From an uncultured Candidatus Saccharibacteria bacterium (GTDB lineage Bacteria; Patescibacteriota; Saccharimonadia; Saccharimonadales; Saccharimonadaceae), in NCBI GenBank assembly GCA_947165975.1, contig CAMVCL010000008.1:1-41007 (forward strand): 41,007 nt of DNA. Direction: 5' to 3'. The first letter of the stretch is position 1. Every line of letters begins with the position of its first letter. Under the pieces are notes generated by a model. That model saw nothing but the letters and a program-made list of their open reading frames with translations, did not search any database and had not been told where the DNA came from. This document shows, piece after piece, positions 1 to 9,014 of the stretch. Position numbers and translations under genes: made by a program.

Positions 1-1
1 T

Positions 2-1879
2 AATACTTCAAATACGGTGCGAAGCGTTCTATTTACTTTTGTTTTGATCTGTTTTGCTGGGTTTTTGATTACTAATATGCGTTATGGTGCGATCGAGAAG
101 AAAGAGGTGCCAATTTCGGATGTGATTTCAAGAGCAAATGACCCTAATGGTAATATTTCAAAGATTACCGTTATTGGAAGTACGCTTGAAATAACCTTGA
201 AGGATAATGATCAGCCAACTGAAACTTCTCGTAAGGATGTTTCCGGGACATTATATGAGCAAGGTCTAGTGAATCATTGCGAAAATTTGGAAGGTGACGA
301 ATTAAAACAGTGTCAAGAAACTTATCCAACAATTGAATACAAAGAAGATGTAAACGCATGGGGAATTATGTTGGATGTCATGTTGACAGTATTGCCAATT
401 GCGGCTTTAGTGATTTTCTTTGCATGGATGATGCGTCAGGCTAATGCAGCGAATAATCAATCTATGTCGTTTGGTAAGTCTCGTGCTCGGTTATATGGTC
501 CTGATAAAAAGAAAGTTACTTTTAAAGATGTGGCCGGAAATGAATCAGCCAAGCAGGATTTGACTGAAATTGTTGATTTTTTGAAAAGCCCTAAAAAATA
601 TGAAAAATTGGGGGCTAAAATTCCACGTGGTGTATTGTTAGCAGGTGATCCTGGTACTGGTAAAACTTTGATGGCGCGTGCAGTAGCAGGTGAAGCTGAT
701 GTACCGTTTTTCTCAATCTCGGGTTCAGAATTTGCTGAAATGTTCGTGGGTGTGGGGGCATCAAGGGTGCGCGACTTGTTCTCAAAGGCTAAGAAAAATG
801 CTCCTTCGATTATCTTTATAGACGAGATTGATGCGGTGGCACATAAACGTGATGCAAGAGGTGGTGCTGGTCGTGAAGATGAACAGACTTTGAACCAGAT
901 TCTAGTTGAAATGGATGGTTTTGACAATGATTCTGGTGTGATAGTAATGGCGGCGACTAACCGAGTCGATATGTTGGATAAGGCCTTATTGCGTCCAGGA
1001 CGCTTTGATAGGCACGTAAATGTAACTTTGCCAGAACGAAAGGATAGATTAGAAATCTTGAAAGTTCATTTCAAAGGTAAACCAATTGAAGAGAATGTTG
1101 ATCTTGAAGCTTTAGCAAAGAAGACAGCTGGTTCATCAGGTGCAGATTTGGCGAATATTGCAAATGAAGCGGCTATAACAGCAGCGCGTGAAGGCCACAA
1201 GGCGATTTTAAATAAAGATGTTGTTGAAGCGTTTGAACGTGTGGCGATTGGACCAGAACGTAAGTCGAAGGTAATGAATGATAAAGAACGTAAGATTACG
1301 GCCTATCATGAAGCCGGCCATGCAATTGTTGGACACGTATTGCCAGATTCTGATCCTGTGCATAAAGTAACAATTATTCCACGTGGCTCAACTGGTGGTG
1401 TAACTTGGTTTTTGCCTCCAGAAGATAGGAGCTATAAGAGTATTTATGAACTGAAAGATATTTTGGCAAGAGCAATGGGTGGCCGTGTTGCAGAAAAATT
1501 AATCTTTGGAGTTGATGCAGTGACGACTGGTGCTTCCTCGGATCTTCGTAATGTGGCAGAGTTGGCTAAGTCGATGATTGTAGAAGAGGGTATGGGCGAT
1601 GATACTAGAAACTTAGTGTTTCCAAACGAAGCAACTGGTTATTATACGATTACGACCGGTAAGCCGTATTCTGAAAAAACTGCTGAGGCTATCGATGCTG
1701 AAATCAAGAAATTATCAAATGAAGCGGCTTCTAGGGCCGAGAATGTCTTAAAGGCCAATAAAGCGATTCTGGATAAACTTGCAGAAGAATTATTAGCACA
1801 TGAGACATTGGAAGAGGCTGAACTAGAGCCGATTTTGAAAAACACCAAATTGCCGGAAACCGCAAAATTACATAAATAA
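2..1879 (+). CDS. ftsH: ATP-dependent zinc metalloprotease FtsH (5' end outside window)
   Basis: Membrane-anchored AAA+ protease that degrades misfolded membrane and regulatory proteins. The frame is open back to base 2, so the true start probably lies upstream; the first start codon in the window is a GTG at 17, and residue numbers count from it. There are two membrane segments (about residues 4-20 and 117-138) around a short extracytoplasmic domain. The AAA module follows, with Walker A GDPGTGKT at 210-217, Walker B ending D269-E270, and the second region of homology ATNR...RPGRFDR. The zinc site HEAGH is at 431-435, with a probable third ligand D509. The usual second Walker A residue is Pro; here it is Asp. 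The next gene begins a few bases downstream, so the two may be cotranscribed. Identity is certain; only the N-terminus is unknown. Confidence 0.97.
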   Translation, partial: NTSNTVRSVLFTFVLICFAGFLITNMRYGAIEKKEVPISDVISRANDPNGNISKITVIGSTLEITLKDNDQPTETSRKDVSGTLYEQGLVNHCENLEGDELKQCQETYPTIEYKEDVNAWGIMLDVMLTVLPIAALVIFFAWMMRQANAANNQSMSFGKSRARLYGPDKKKVTFKDVAGNESAKQDLTEIVDFLKSPKKYEKLGAKIPRGVLLAGDPGTGKTLMARAVAGEADVPFFSISGSEFAEMFVGVGASRVRDLFSKAKKNAPSIIFIDEIDAVAHKRDARGGAGREDEQTLNQILVEMDGFDNDSGVIVMAATNRVDMLDKALLRPGRFDRHVNVTLPERKDRLEILKVHFKGKPIEENVDLEALAKKTAGSSGADLANIANEAAITAAREGHKAILNKDVVEAFERVAIGPERKSKVMNDKERKITAYHEAGHAIVGHVLPDSDPVHKVTIIPRGSTGGVTWFLPPEDRSYKSIYELKDILARAMGGRVAEKLIFGVDAVTTGASSDLRNVAELAKSMIVEEGMGDDTRNLVFPNEATGYYTITTGKPYSEKTAEAIDAEIKKLSNEAASRAENVLKANKAILDKLAEELLAHETLEEAELEPILKNTKLPETAKLHK

Positions 1880-1892
1880 GAAAGGAGTGGAA

Positions 1893-4349
1893 GTGGAGAG
1901 GTTACTGGATTATTTTGTACCAAAAAAATATGTTTTGGATCTCGGAATTAACAAATTCGAGAAGAAGACGAGCGGTGTAGTAATAATAAATGGCGAAGCT
2001 TTGCAAGATACTATTAAATTTCATGCTGTTGGTATGGAAATTAAACAGGTTATAGTAAATGAAAAAGAATTAAAAAATAAAATTGTTAACGATGTTTTAA
2101 TTATTGAAGATGTGCCTTTAGGTGAGATTGAAATCTTAATAACTTTTGATGGAAAACTAAATGAAAACATGGAGGGGGCGTATTTATCAACTTACGATTA
2201 TGAAGGTGAAAAGGAAATCATCGTTGCGACGCAATTTGAGAGTCATTACGCAAGACAGGCTTTTCCTTGTATTGATGAACCTGCAGCAAAAGCTGAATTT
2301 GAATTAAAAATTACGGTGCCGGAAATAGATGGAGAATTGGTGCTGGCGAATACTCCAGTAAAGGAGATTAAGAAGTTCCATAAGGTACCGGATGGTAAAT
2401 ATGCCGTTTTTTATAATGATGATAGCAATAAAACTTCTGCAAAATATATCGAATATGATTTTGAAGTAACTCCGAGAATGTCCACCTATCTACTTGCATG
2501 GGTGATTGGAAAAATGCACGGTAAAACTGTAACTAATGAACATGGTGTTAGAATCACGACTTATTGTGCTTTAAACCAAGATGTTGATAGTGTTGATTTT
2601 GCTAATGAGATTGCGGCACGTAGTTTAGAATTTTATGATGATAATTTTGGTACGCCTTATCCATTGAAGAAATTAGATCAGGTGGCATTACCAGATTTTG
2701 AAGCTGGGGCGATGGAAAATTGGGGATTAGTCACTTATCGTGAATCAATGCTTTTGGCTTCGTCTGATGCGACACTAGGAACGCGAAAATCGGTAGCTTT
2801 AACTGTGGCACATGAGTTATCGCATCAATGGTTTGGTGATCTTGTGACGATGAAATGGTGGGACGATTTGTGGCTGAACGAATCATTTGCTAGCGTAATG
2901 GAGTATTATGCAGTAGATGCGATTCATCCAGAGTATAAAATATTTGAATCATTCTTTACTGGTGATTGTTGTGCTGCATTACTACGTGATGCATATACTG
3001 GAGTGCAATCAGTACATCAAGACGTGCATGATCCAGAGGAAATCGCGACTTTGTTTGATGGAGCAATCGTGTATGCTAAGGGTGCGCGATTGATGTTGAT
3101 GTTGATTAGATTAATGGGGTGGGAAGACTTTTGTAAAGGTATAACTGATTATTTTAAAAAGTTTGCATATAAAAATACCGTAGGAGATGATTTATGGGAG
3201 AGCCTTTCTCCTTATGCGAAGTTTGAACCAAGAGAATTAATGCATGCCTTTATTGATAAGCCTGGGTATCCAGTAATAACAAATTTGGAAGGAAATTTTG
3301 AAAAGTTTAGTCAGCAGAGATTCTTATTGGATGGTCCTTGCGTAGATGATGAGTGGCCGTTGCCTGAAGTATCGGAAGATATGAGTGGACATTATGTGTT
3401 GAATTTGACGAGTGATGAATTTGAGAGCAGGCTTTCAAAGTTTAATGAACTCAAGTTAGAAGAAAAATTAAGATTATTGATTGACAGGGATTTAATTACA
3501 AAAGCTGGGTTGCAAAGTGCAGCGTCATTAGTATCGCTTGCAAAAGAGTTTAAAGATGAGAATGCGGCAGCAGTTTGGAATAAAATTGCAGGATTAGTAG
3601 GGAACTTAAAAGTATATGTGGACGATGAATCTGTTGAAGAAAAGAACTTGAAAAAGTATGTATTTGATTTAGTTAATAGTAAACTGGTTGAAGTTGGAAT
3701 GGTGACTAATAAGGATGATGATGAAAATATGATTCGGCTTAGAGCAAATTTGATGGCATTGGATTACTATGCTGAGGATGTTGATCGATTTAAACAATTA
3801 GTAGAGATGTATAACGATGATTACGCTAAGATGGATGCGGAAATAAGGAGCGATATTCTGAGTGCGAAAGTTTATTTAGAGCCAGATGTGGTAGGTGACT
3901 TCTTGGAAAAGTATAAGAATATTGCTGATCCGGATGTGAGATTTGATTATTTAGCGGCGGTGACTATGGTGAAGGATGAGAAAGAACTAAATAAACTAAT
4001 AACACTATTGGGTGAAAATGAGATTGTAAAACCACAGGATCAATTCTATTTGTTTATTTGGTTGTATCGTAATCCTAAATGTAGAGCGCAGGTGTTTGAT
4101 TGGTTGACGAAAAATTGGGATTTAGTACGACGCATTAGTGGTGATAAATCTCTTGATAATTATCCGACTGCGATTGCGCATCTTGCACGCACGGAAGAAG
4201 AATATAATAAGTATCGTAAATTCTTTGAGCCAATGATGAATAATTCATCTTTGAAGAGAGCGGTGGGGATTGGTTTAAATGAGATTAAAGCTAGAATAGC
4301 GTTGATCTCTAAGTATGGAGATGAAGTGGCCGAAGCTTTAGCTGAATAA
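1893..4349 (+). CDS. pepN: M1-family aminopeptidase (aminopeptidase N-like)
   Basis: Zinc aminopeptidase that removes N-terminal amino acids from peptides. Counting from GTG 1893, the exopeptidase motif GAMEN is at 272-276, the zinc site HELSH at 307-311, and the third zinc ligand E330 lies 18 residues on in WLNES. Y394 (YAKGA) matches the transition-state tyrosine. A long helical C-terminal region follows; total 818 aa, near the family norm. An in-frame GTG at 1887 is also possible, but the Shine-Dalgarno AAAGGAG (1881-1887) overlaps it, while 1893 sits 5 nt downstream of the motif, so I prefer 1893. No signal peptide is visible, so it is probably cytoplasmic. In an organism with little amino-acid synthesis it could feed the arginine pathway downstream; that link is inference. 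Confidence 0.95.
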   Translation: MERLLDYFVPKKYVLDLGINKFEKKTSGVVIINGEALQDTIKFHAVGMEIKQVIVNEKELKNKIVNDVLIIEDVPLGEIEILITFDGKLNENMEGAYLSTYDYEGEKEIIVATQFESHYARQAFPCIDEPAAKAEFELKITVPEIDGELVLANTPVKEIKKFHKVPDGKYAVFYNDDSNKTSAKYIEYDFEVTPRMSTYLLAWVIGKMHGKTVTNEHGVRITTYCALNQDVDSVDFANEIAARSLEFYDDNFGTPYPLKKLDQVALPDFEAGAMENWGLVTYRESMLLASSDATLGTRKSVALTVAHELSHQWFGDLVTMKWWDDLWLNESFASVMEYYAVDAIHPEYKIFESFFTGDCCAALLRDAYTGVQSVHQDVHDPEEIATLFDGAIVYAKGARLMLMLIRLMGWEDFCKGITDYFKKFAYKNTVGDDLWESLSPYAKFEPRELMHAFIDKPGYPVITNLEGNFEKFSQQRFLLDGPCVDDEWPLPEVSEDMSGHYVLNLTSDEFESRLSKFNELKLEEKLRLLIDRDLITKAGLQSAASLVSLAKEFKDENAAAVWNKIAGLVGNLKVYVDDESVEEKNLKKYVFDLVNSKLVEVGMVTNKDDDENMIRLRANLMALDYYAEDVDRFKQLVEMYNDDYAKMDAEIRSDILSAKVYLEPDVVGDFLEKYKNIADPDVRFDYLAAVTMVKDEKELNKLITLLGENEIVKPQDQFYLFIWLYRNPKCRAQVFDWLTKNWDLVRRISGDKSLDNYPTAIAHLARTEEEYNKYRKFFEPMMNNSSLKRAVGIGLNEIKARIALISKYGDEVAEALAE

Positions 4350-4382
4350 GTATTCAAACTAGATATATTACCATAATCATGA

Positions 4383-4388
4383 TATACT
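4383..4388 (+). promoter_or_regulatory. Possible -10 (TATACT) for the secreted FISUMP protein
   Basis: TATACT lies 22 nt before the ATG at 4411, in the 61-nt gap after pepN. No convincing -35 or TGn extension is seen, and the Shine-Dalgarno is weak (AGTAGG). Tentative. Confidence 0.35.
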
Positions 4389-4410
4389 TATTTTGTAAGT
4401 AGGTTAATGC

Positions 4411-6411
4411 ATGAAAAAAATAAACACTTTTTTGAGAAATAGGGCAAAATATAGTTTGTTTTTGATTGCCGGTGTAGTGGTATCGTTTGCTATTGTTAAT
4501 AATACTTTTGCTGATGATTATAGTCTCACCCTCACTTCTTCAGGTCCTCAGAGTATTAATGTATCAGGTAGTTCTGGTACTGCCATTAGTTCTGACTCTA
4601 TTAATGTATCTACTACATGTAGGTATGGTTATAACTTTACTATTAATACTTCAGTTAACAACAATAACTTATATTTAAATGGTGATTCATCTAATAATGC
4701 ATCAGGTACTTACTTCTCTCCAGTAGATGGTACTACTGCTCTGAATAGCTCTACTAATAAATGGGGCTATTATTATAATAATAGTGCATCCAATACTCCA
4801 ACTAGTACTAGTATCTTTTCACCAGTACCTACTCTAAATAATCCTGCTACGGTTAAAACTCCATTAACTACCCCTGCTTCTTCCAATATTAATGATAACT
4901 TTAAAATCTACTATGGTGTTAATTCTGCTCCTGAAATGAGCGTTGGCACTTATAAGATGATTCCTGATACTAATAACTCTAATAATGATGGGACTATTGT
5001 CTATACTGCTACGATGGCTGAAGCTTGTATTGCTTATACGGTGCACTTTAGTCCTTCTGGTTATTTTGAAGGTAATCTTATTACTGGTGGTGGTACGATG
5101 AGTGACCAGACTATTTATGAAGGTGTGTCTACGTCGCTCGCAAATGTGGCATTTAATAATCCTACTAGGATTGGAAATGTAGACTATTACTTTGCTGGTT
5201 GGAACACTGCTCAGGATGGTTCTGGTATGTCGTATTACAATACGGAGGATGTGACTGATTTAGTAGCTGCAGGCAATAGTATAACTCTTTATGCTATGTG
5301 GACAGACTGTCGCTCTAATAGGGTTTGTTATTCTGCCAATGTTTCTAATATGAGTGAAGTAGAAGGTATGATGGGTGGTTGGGGTCAGCCTGTGCCAAGC
5401 TCAGCTGAATCTGTTTCGATGTATGCTCCTAACTTTAAACGCAGTAATTACGGTTTTGTCGCTTGGAATACTAGGCCTGATGGTTCTGGTGTTAATTATG
5501 GGCCCAATCAAAGGCTTAATTTTACTGCTGGGCAGTATAGCACTGGTGGGCTTAAACTTTATGCTCAATGGGTTGAAAGTATTGGTAATATGCAAAACTG
5601 GTCTGATTGTAAGAATATGAATATTGGAGATGTGACTGCGCTTAAAGATATTAGGGATAATGATGTTTATGCTGTGGCCAAACTTGTAGACGGTAAATGT
5701 TGGATGATAGAAAACTTGAGATTAGCCAATAAAGATGATGATAATAATGACATTAATCTTTCTTCTTCTAATACCCATAATCCATCTTTACCACTTACAA
5801 ATACTTATAATGTGGATCCGATTCAAGCTATAACATCTAATCATCTTTCTATACCAATTGATCCTACTCAAACTTCTTGGTGTAAAAATAATTCTTCTGC
5901 TTGCATTGATCAGTCCATGGTTGCTACTAATAATACTACTATTTTTATAGATAATACATTGGCATCACAGACTGAAAATATATACAGTTATGGTAATTAT
6001 TATAATTGGTATTCAGCTACGGCTGGCCACGGTTTATATAATCTATCTAGTGGTGATGTGGTTGGTGATATTTGCCCACTTGGTTGGCGTTTACCAACTG
6101 GGGGTTCTGCTGCAGCGGATTATGGAAATCTCGATGTGGCTATGGGCGGAACTGGTAGTTTTCAACAAAATAATGAAGCTGTTGATAGATGGCTATCATA
6201 TCCTAATAATTTTGTTAAGTCTGGATGGGTTAGCGATTCAAGGATAGGCAATCGCGGAGCGTCTAGTTATTATTGGTCATCTTCGGTTATAGATAATAAA
6301 ACTGTTTACAGCTTGCGTATTGATAGTGATGGAAGTATTTATCCTGGTGCAAATAATGTTAATTTTTTGAAAAATAATGGATATGCTGTTCGTTGTGTCT
6401 CTAGTGTTTAA
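4411..6411 (+). CDS. Secreted InlB-repeat / FISUMP-domain surface protein
   Basis: Large exported protein, 666 aa. A basic N-terminus, a hydrophobic core and TFA|DD (probable cleavage after A34) make a clear signal peptide. Residues 35-200 are rich in Ser, Thr and Asn. Two InlB B-repeat/Flg_new-like units follow (about 208-297 and 300-388), each with the FAGWNT or FVAWNT...DGSG...LYA.W pattern. Residues about 400-666 resemble the Fibrobacter succinogenes major paralogous (FISUMP) domain: GKCWMIENLRL, CPLGWRLPT, YYWSSS and a final YAVRCV. There is no C-terminal anchor or LPXTG motif. Such domains are common in Saccharibacteria exported proteins and are assumed to act in surface binding. Function is unknown; adhesion to the host bacterium is inference. 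A strong terminator follows. Confidence 0.85.
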   Translation: MKKINTFLRNRAKYSLFLIAGVVVSFAIVNNTFADDYSLTLTSSGPQSINVSGSSGTAISSDSINVSTTCRYGYNFTINTSVNNNNLYLNGDSSNNASGTYFSPVDGTTALNSSTNKWGYYYNNSASNTPTSTSIFSPVPTLNNPATVKTPLTTPASSNINDNFKIYYGVNSAPEMSVGTYKMIPDTNNSNNDGTIVYTATMAEACIAYTVHFSPSGYFEGNLITGGGTMSDQTIYEGVSTSLANVAFNNPTRIGNVDYYFAGWNTAQDGSGMSYYNTEDVTDLVAAGNSITLYAMWTDCRSNRVCYSANVSNMSEVEGMMGGWGQPVPSSAESVSMYAPNFKRSNYGFVAWNTRPDGSGVNYGPNQRLNFTAGQYSTGGLKLYAQWVESIGNMQNWSDCKNMNIGDVTALKDIRDNDVYAVAKLVDGKCWMIENLRLANKDDDNNDINLSSSNTHNPSLPLTNTYNVDPIQAITSNHLSIPIDPTQTSWCKNNSSACIDQSMVATNNTTIFIDNTLASQTENIYSYGNYYNWYSATAGHGLYNLSSGDVVGDICPLGWRLPTGGSAAADYGNLDVAMGGTGSFQQNNEAVDRWLSYPNNFVKSGWVSDSRIGNRGASSYYWSSSVIDNKTVYSLRIDSDGSIYPGANNVNFLKNNGYAVRCVSSV

Positions 6412-6423
6412 TAAATGAATTCA

Positions 6424-6452
6424 AAAAACACACTCGAGCTGAGTGTGTTTTT
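6424..6452. terminator. Bidirectional intrinsic terminator
   Basis: Perfect hairpin: AAACACACTC (6426-6435), loop GAGCT, GAGTGTGTTT (6441-6450), with A-runs on the left and T-runs on the right. It works for the FISUMP gene (+) and for proS (-), which converge here. Confidence 0.9.
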
Positions 6453-6461
6453 ATCGTGATA

Positions 6462-7694
6462 TTACTTGCAGGATTTTTTGAAATCTTTGAGTGAGACTAG
6501 TTTAGATTTACCAGACTTTCGATCAGTGATTTCGACAGAATCTTTTTCTAGAGTTTTGTCAGAGACGACGACGCGATAAGGAATACCGATGAGATCGGCG
6601 TCGGCGAATTTTTCACCTGGGCGGAGATCACGATCATCGAGGATCATGAGTTCTTCGTGGTTCTTATAGAGTTTTTCAGCAGCTTTGGCGCCTTTGTCGT
6701 CGATACCAATTAAGTAATATTTATATGGAGCGACGGCTTCTGGCCAGTAGAGACCTTTGTCGTCAGAAAAGTATTCTGCAAGTACACCTACTAAGCGAGA
6801 GATACCGATACCGTAGCAACCCATATAGATTTCACGACGTTCGTTATTTTCATCAGTATATTTGAGGTCTAGAGGCAAGCTAAATTTGGTACTGAGTTTA
6901 AAGATATTACCAACTTCGGCGGCAGTATCTTCGATGAGATCAGATTTCTTAATGCCAAATTCTTTTAATACTTCAGGAATGACAACTTCTTTGTTTAGGA
7001 CAATAGCTTTGTCTTTAGTGTAATAAATTGTATCTTCTCCGACTGGGAGTAGGGTTTGAAATTCGTGAGAGAATTTGGAGAAGATACCACCAGAAGCGAA
7101 ACATGGGAAAGTCACATCGCCTAGGCCAAGACGTTCATATACGTTAATGTAGGCCTGAAAGACTTTGTCATAGAATTTGTCTAAATCTTCTTGGGAAGTA
7201 TGAAAACTATATAAATCTTTCATTAGGAATTCACGACCACGCATGATGCCAGATTTAGCCCGTTTTTCATTTCTAAATTTGGTTTGGAATTGATAAATAG
7301 CGAGTGGAAGATCTTTATAACTGCTAATGTATTCTTTCATCATGTTGGTAATTGGTTCTTCGTGAGTAGGAGCAAGCCCAACCATACCACCACTAGAAAC
7401 TTCAGTCTTAAACCAAATGTCGACTTCTTGATCGGACCAGCGGCCGGTTTTTTCCCATAGTTCGGGATTTTGAAGAGCAGTAAACTGCATTTCTTCGCAG
7501 CCGATTTTGTTAAGCTCGTCACGAACGATATCTTCGATATTATTAATGACACGCATACCAAATGGTAGGTAGTCATAGACACCGGCCATTTCTTTATGGA
7601 TAAAGCCGGCACGAGTAAGTAGGGCGCCGTTTGTTGCTGTTTCTTCCTTGGGTGCCTCGCGCAAGGTTTTGATGAAAGTTTTTGACATTCTCAT
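6462..7694 (-). CDS. proS: Prolyl-tRNA synthetase, compact form without the editing domain
   Basis: Class II synthetase that charges tRNA-Pro. Recognised by the TRAGFIHKEMAGVYDYLPFG motif-1 region, the motif-2 region (PTHEEPIT, then KFRNEKRAKSGIMRGREFLMKD) and motif 3 YMGCYGIGISRL, followed by an anticodon-binding domain. At about 410 aa it is far shorter than the usual bacterial enzyme (about 570 aa): the insertion (INS) editing domain that normally lies between motifs 2 and 3 is absent. I start at ATG 7694 (MRMSKTF); ATG 7688 is an alternative, and an ATG at 7715 lies upstream of the -10 and is unlikely. No Shine-Dalgarno is present. It shares a divergent intergenic region with pgi. Confidence 0.95.
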   Translation of the reverse strand: MRMSKTFIKTLREAPKEETATNGALLTRAGFIHKEMAGVYDYLPFGMRVINNIEDIVRDELNKIGCEEMQFTALQNPELWEKTGRWSDQEVDIWFKTEVSSGGMVGLAPTHEEPITNMMKEYISSYKDLPLAIYQFQTKFRNEKRAKSGIMRGREFLMKDLYSFHTSQEDLDKFYDKVFQAYINVYERLGLGDVTFPCFASGGIFSKFSHEFQTLLPVGEDTIYYTKDKAIVLNKEVVIPEVLKEFGIKKSDLIEDTAAEVGNIFKLSTKFSLPLDLKYTDENNERREIYMGCYGIGISRLVGVLAEYFSDDKGLYWPEAVAPYKYYLIGIDDKGAKAAEKLYKNHEELMILDDRDLRPGEKFADADLIGIPYRVVVSDKTLEKDSVEITDRKSGKSKLVSLKDFKKSCK

Positions 7695-7703
7695 AATTAT
7701 ATT

Positions 7704-7732
7704 ATTATACCCCATATTGAAAGCTCGGTCAA
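7704..7732 (-). promoter_or_regulatory. proS promoter (TTGACC-17-TATAAT)
   Basis: On the minus strand the -35 TTGACC (7727-7732) and -10 TATAAT (7704-7709) are exactly 17 nt apart. The -10 ends 9 nt before ATG 7694, so the mRNA should be leaderless or nearly so. Confidence 0.75.
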
Positions 7733-7743
7733 TGTGATATAAT
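7717..7743 (+). promoter_or_regulatory. pgi promoter
   Basis: -10 TATAAT at 7738-7743, with a weak TTGAAA at 7717-7722 (15-nt spacer). It is divergent from, and interleaved with, the proS promoter. The leader is about 16-17 nt and carries the Shine-Dalgarno GGAGG (7757-7761). Confidence 0.6.
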
Positions 7744-7765
7744 TAAAACAGATATTGGAGGTATT

Positions 7766-8893
7766 ATGATAAAAGTTAATTTTGAGCCTAAAGTTGATAT
7801 TGAAAAAACGACAGAGATTTTGAAATCGATTGCGAGAGATAAGATGGGTGGTTGGTTTGATTTACCCCGAAAATTCAATATGGGTGATTTCATGAAGATT
7901 AAGGAAGCAGCTAAAAAGATTCAAGAAGAAAGTGAATATTTGGTTTGTATTGGAATTGGTGGTTCATATTTAGGTCATCGAGCTCTAATCGAAGCTTTGA
8001 GGCCAAAATCCGAGACCAAAATTATTTATGCTGGAAATTCTTTGAGTCAGCGAGAATTGGATTGGGCTCTTAAAAAAGTAGGTGATCATGACTTTTCGAT
8101 TAATGTAATTTCAAAGTCTGGTACGACTTTGGAACCCGCGGTGGCATTTGCGGAATTCAAGAAGAAGTTAATTGAGAAATATGGAGAAGAAGAGGCTTAT
8201 TCACGTATTTATGCGACAACTGACAAAAAACAAGGTGCCTTGCATGATGAAGCTGAAGCTTGCGGATATACTCGATTTGTAGTGCCAGATAATATCGGTG
8301 GGCGTTATTCGGTACTTACGGCAGTGGGATTATTACCGTTGGCGGTTGCTGGCGTAGATGTAGATAGATTATTGGAAGGTGCGGCCGAGGCTGCTGAGAA
8401 TGTGATTGAGCCGGCTACGAAATATGCTTGGATGCGTTACGATCTAGGCAAGAAAGGATTTGATACAGAGGTGTTTGCAAGTTTTGAGCCTTGCACTATG
8501 TATTTTAACGAGTGGTTGAAGCAATTATTTGGCGAGTCGGAAGGGAAAAATAGACAAGGTATTTTTCCTGCTTCGGTAATCTATTCTACGGATCTTCATT
8601 CATTGGGTCAATTTATGCAGGATGGACGACGTAACTTATTTGAAACTATTATTGATTATCCGACCGATGAAATGAATGCCAAAGTGGTACAAGCCGTAAG
8701 AGTGGCACATCTAGATGGTGGAATTCCGGTATTGGATATTGAAGTATCTTCGTTTGACGAATATGGATTCGGTGAATTGATCTATTTCTTTGAGCTTGCC
8801 TGTGCGATTTCGGCAAAATTATTTGGCGTTAATCCATTCGATCAACCTGGCGTAGAAGCCTATAAAAATGAATTAAAAAAATTGATGGCGTGA
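7766..8893 (+). CDS. pgi: Glucose-6-phosphate isomerase (short form)
   Basis: Interconverts glucose 6-phosphate and fructose 6-phosphate in glycolysis. Diagnostic segments are CIGIGGSYLGHRA, the phosphate-binding SKSGTTLE and the signature ESEGKNRQGIFPASVIYSTD-LHSLGQ, which carries the catalytic Glu. At 375 aa it is shorter than the common bacterial forms (about 445-550 aa), yet the core signatures are intact. GGAGG lies 4 nt before the ATG. Its last codons overlap a hairpin that serves as terminator for the opposite-strand tRNA. Confidence 0.95.
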   Translation: MIKVNFEPKVDIEKTTEILKSIARDKMGGWFDLPRKFNMGDFMKIKEAAKKIQEESEYLVCIGIGGSYLGHRALIEALRPKSETKIIYAGNSLSQRELDWALKKVGDHDFSINVISKSGTTLEPAVAFAEFKKKLIEKYGEEEAYSRIYATTDKKQGALHDEAEACGYTRFVVPDNIGGRYSVLTAVGLLPLAVAGVDVDRLLEGAAEAAENVIEPATKYAWMRYDLGKKGFDTEVFASFEPCTMYFNEWLKQLFGESEGKNRQGIFPASVIYSTDLHSLGQFMQDGRRNLFETIIDYPTDEMNAKVVQAVRVAHLDGGIPVLDIEVSSFDEYGFGELIYFFELACAISAKLFGVNPFDQPGVEAYKNELKKLMA

Positions 8894-8902
8894 TCTGCCA
8901 TC
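8874..8902 (-). terminator. Terminator of tRNA-Leu/arcC inside the pgi 3' end
   Basis: Stem GATGGC (8884-8889) / GCCATC (8897-8902) with a 7-nt loop. Read on the minus strand it is followed by AATTTTTTTAA. It sits 4 nt beyond the tRNA CCA end and overlaps the pgi stop. The plus strand has no T-run, so it should act only leftward. Confidence 0.65.
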
Positions 8903-8906
8903 ATTG

Positions 8907-8993
8907 TGGTGCCCGCTAAGAGATTTGAACTCTTACAGTATTGCTACCACTAGCACCTGAAGCTAGCGCGTCTACCAATTCCGCCAAGCGGGC
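8907..8993 (-). tRNA. tRNA-Leu (CAG)
   Basis: 87-nt class II tRNA with encoded CCA (8907-8909 on the complement). The acceptor GCCCGCT pairs with AGCGGGC and A is the discriminator. D-loop GGTAGAC, anticodon loop TTCAGGT (anticodon CAG), a long variable arm and T-loop GTTCAAATC all fit tRNA-Leu. Confidence 0.95.
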
Positions 8994-9001
8994 TCCACAG
9001 T

Positions 9002-9010
9002 ATTATAACA
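9002..9010 (-). promoter_or_regulatory. Extended -10 promoter for tRNA-Leu
   Basis: TGT-TATAAT on the minus strand (TATAAT at 9002-9007), 8 nt before the tRNA 5' end, in the 21-nt gap after arcC. It would let the tRNA be transcribed independently of arcC. Confidence 0.6.
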
Positions 9011-9014
9011 TATT

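Noticed and set aside
4487-6247. Alternative-frame ORFs inside the FISUMP gene
   Set aside because: Low-complexity Leu/Ile/Val or Asn/Ser products from AT-rich codons; no start signals.
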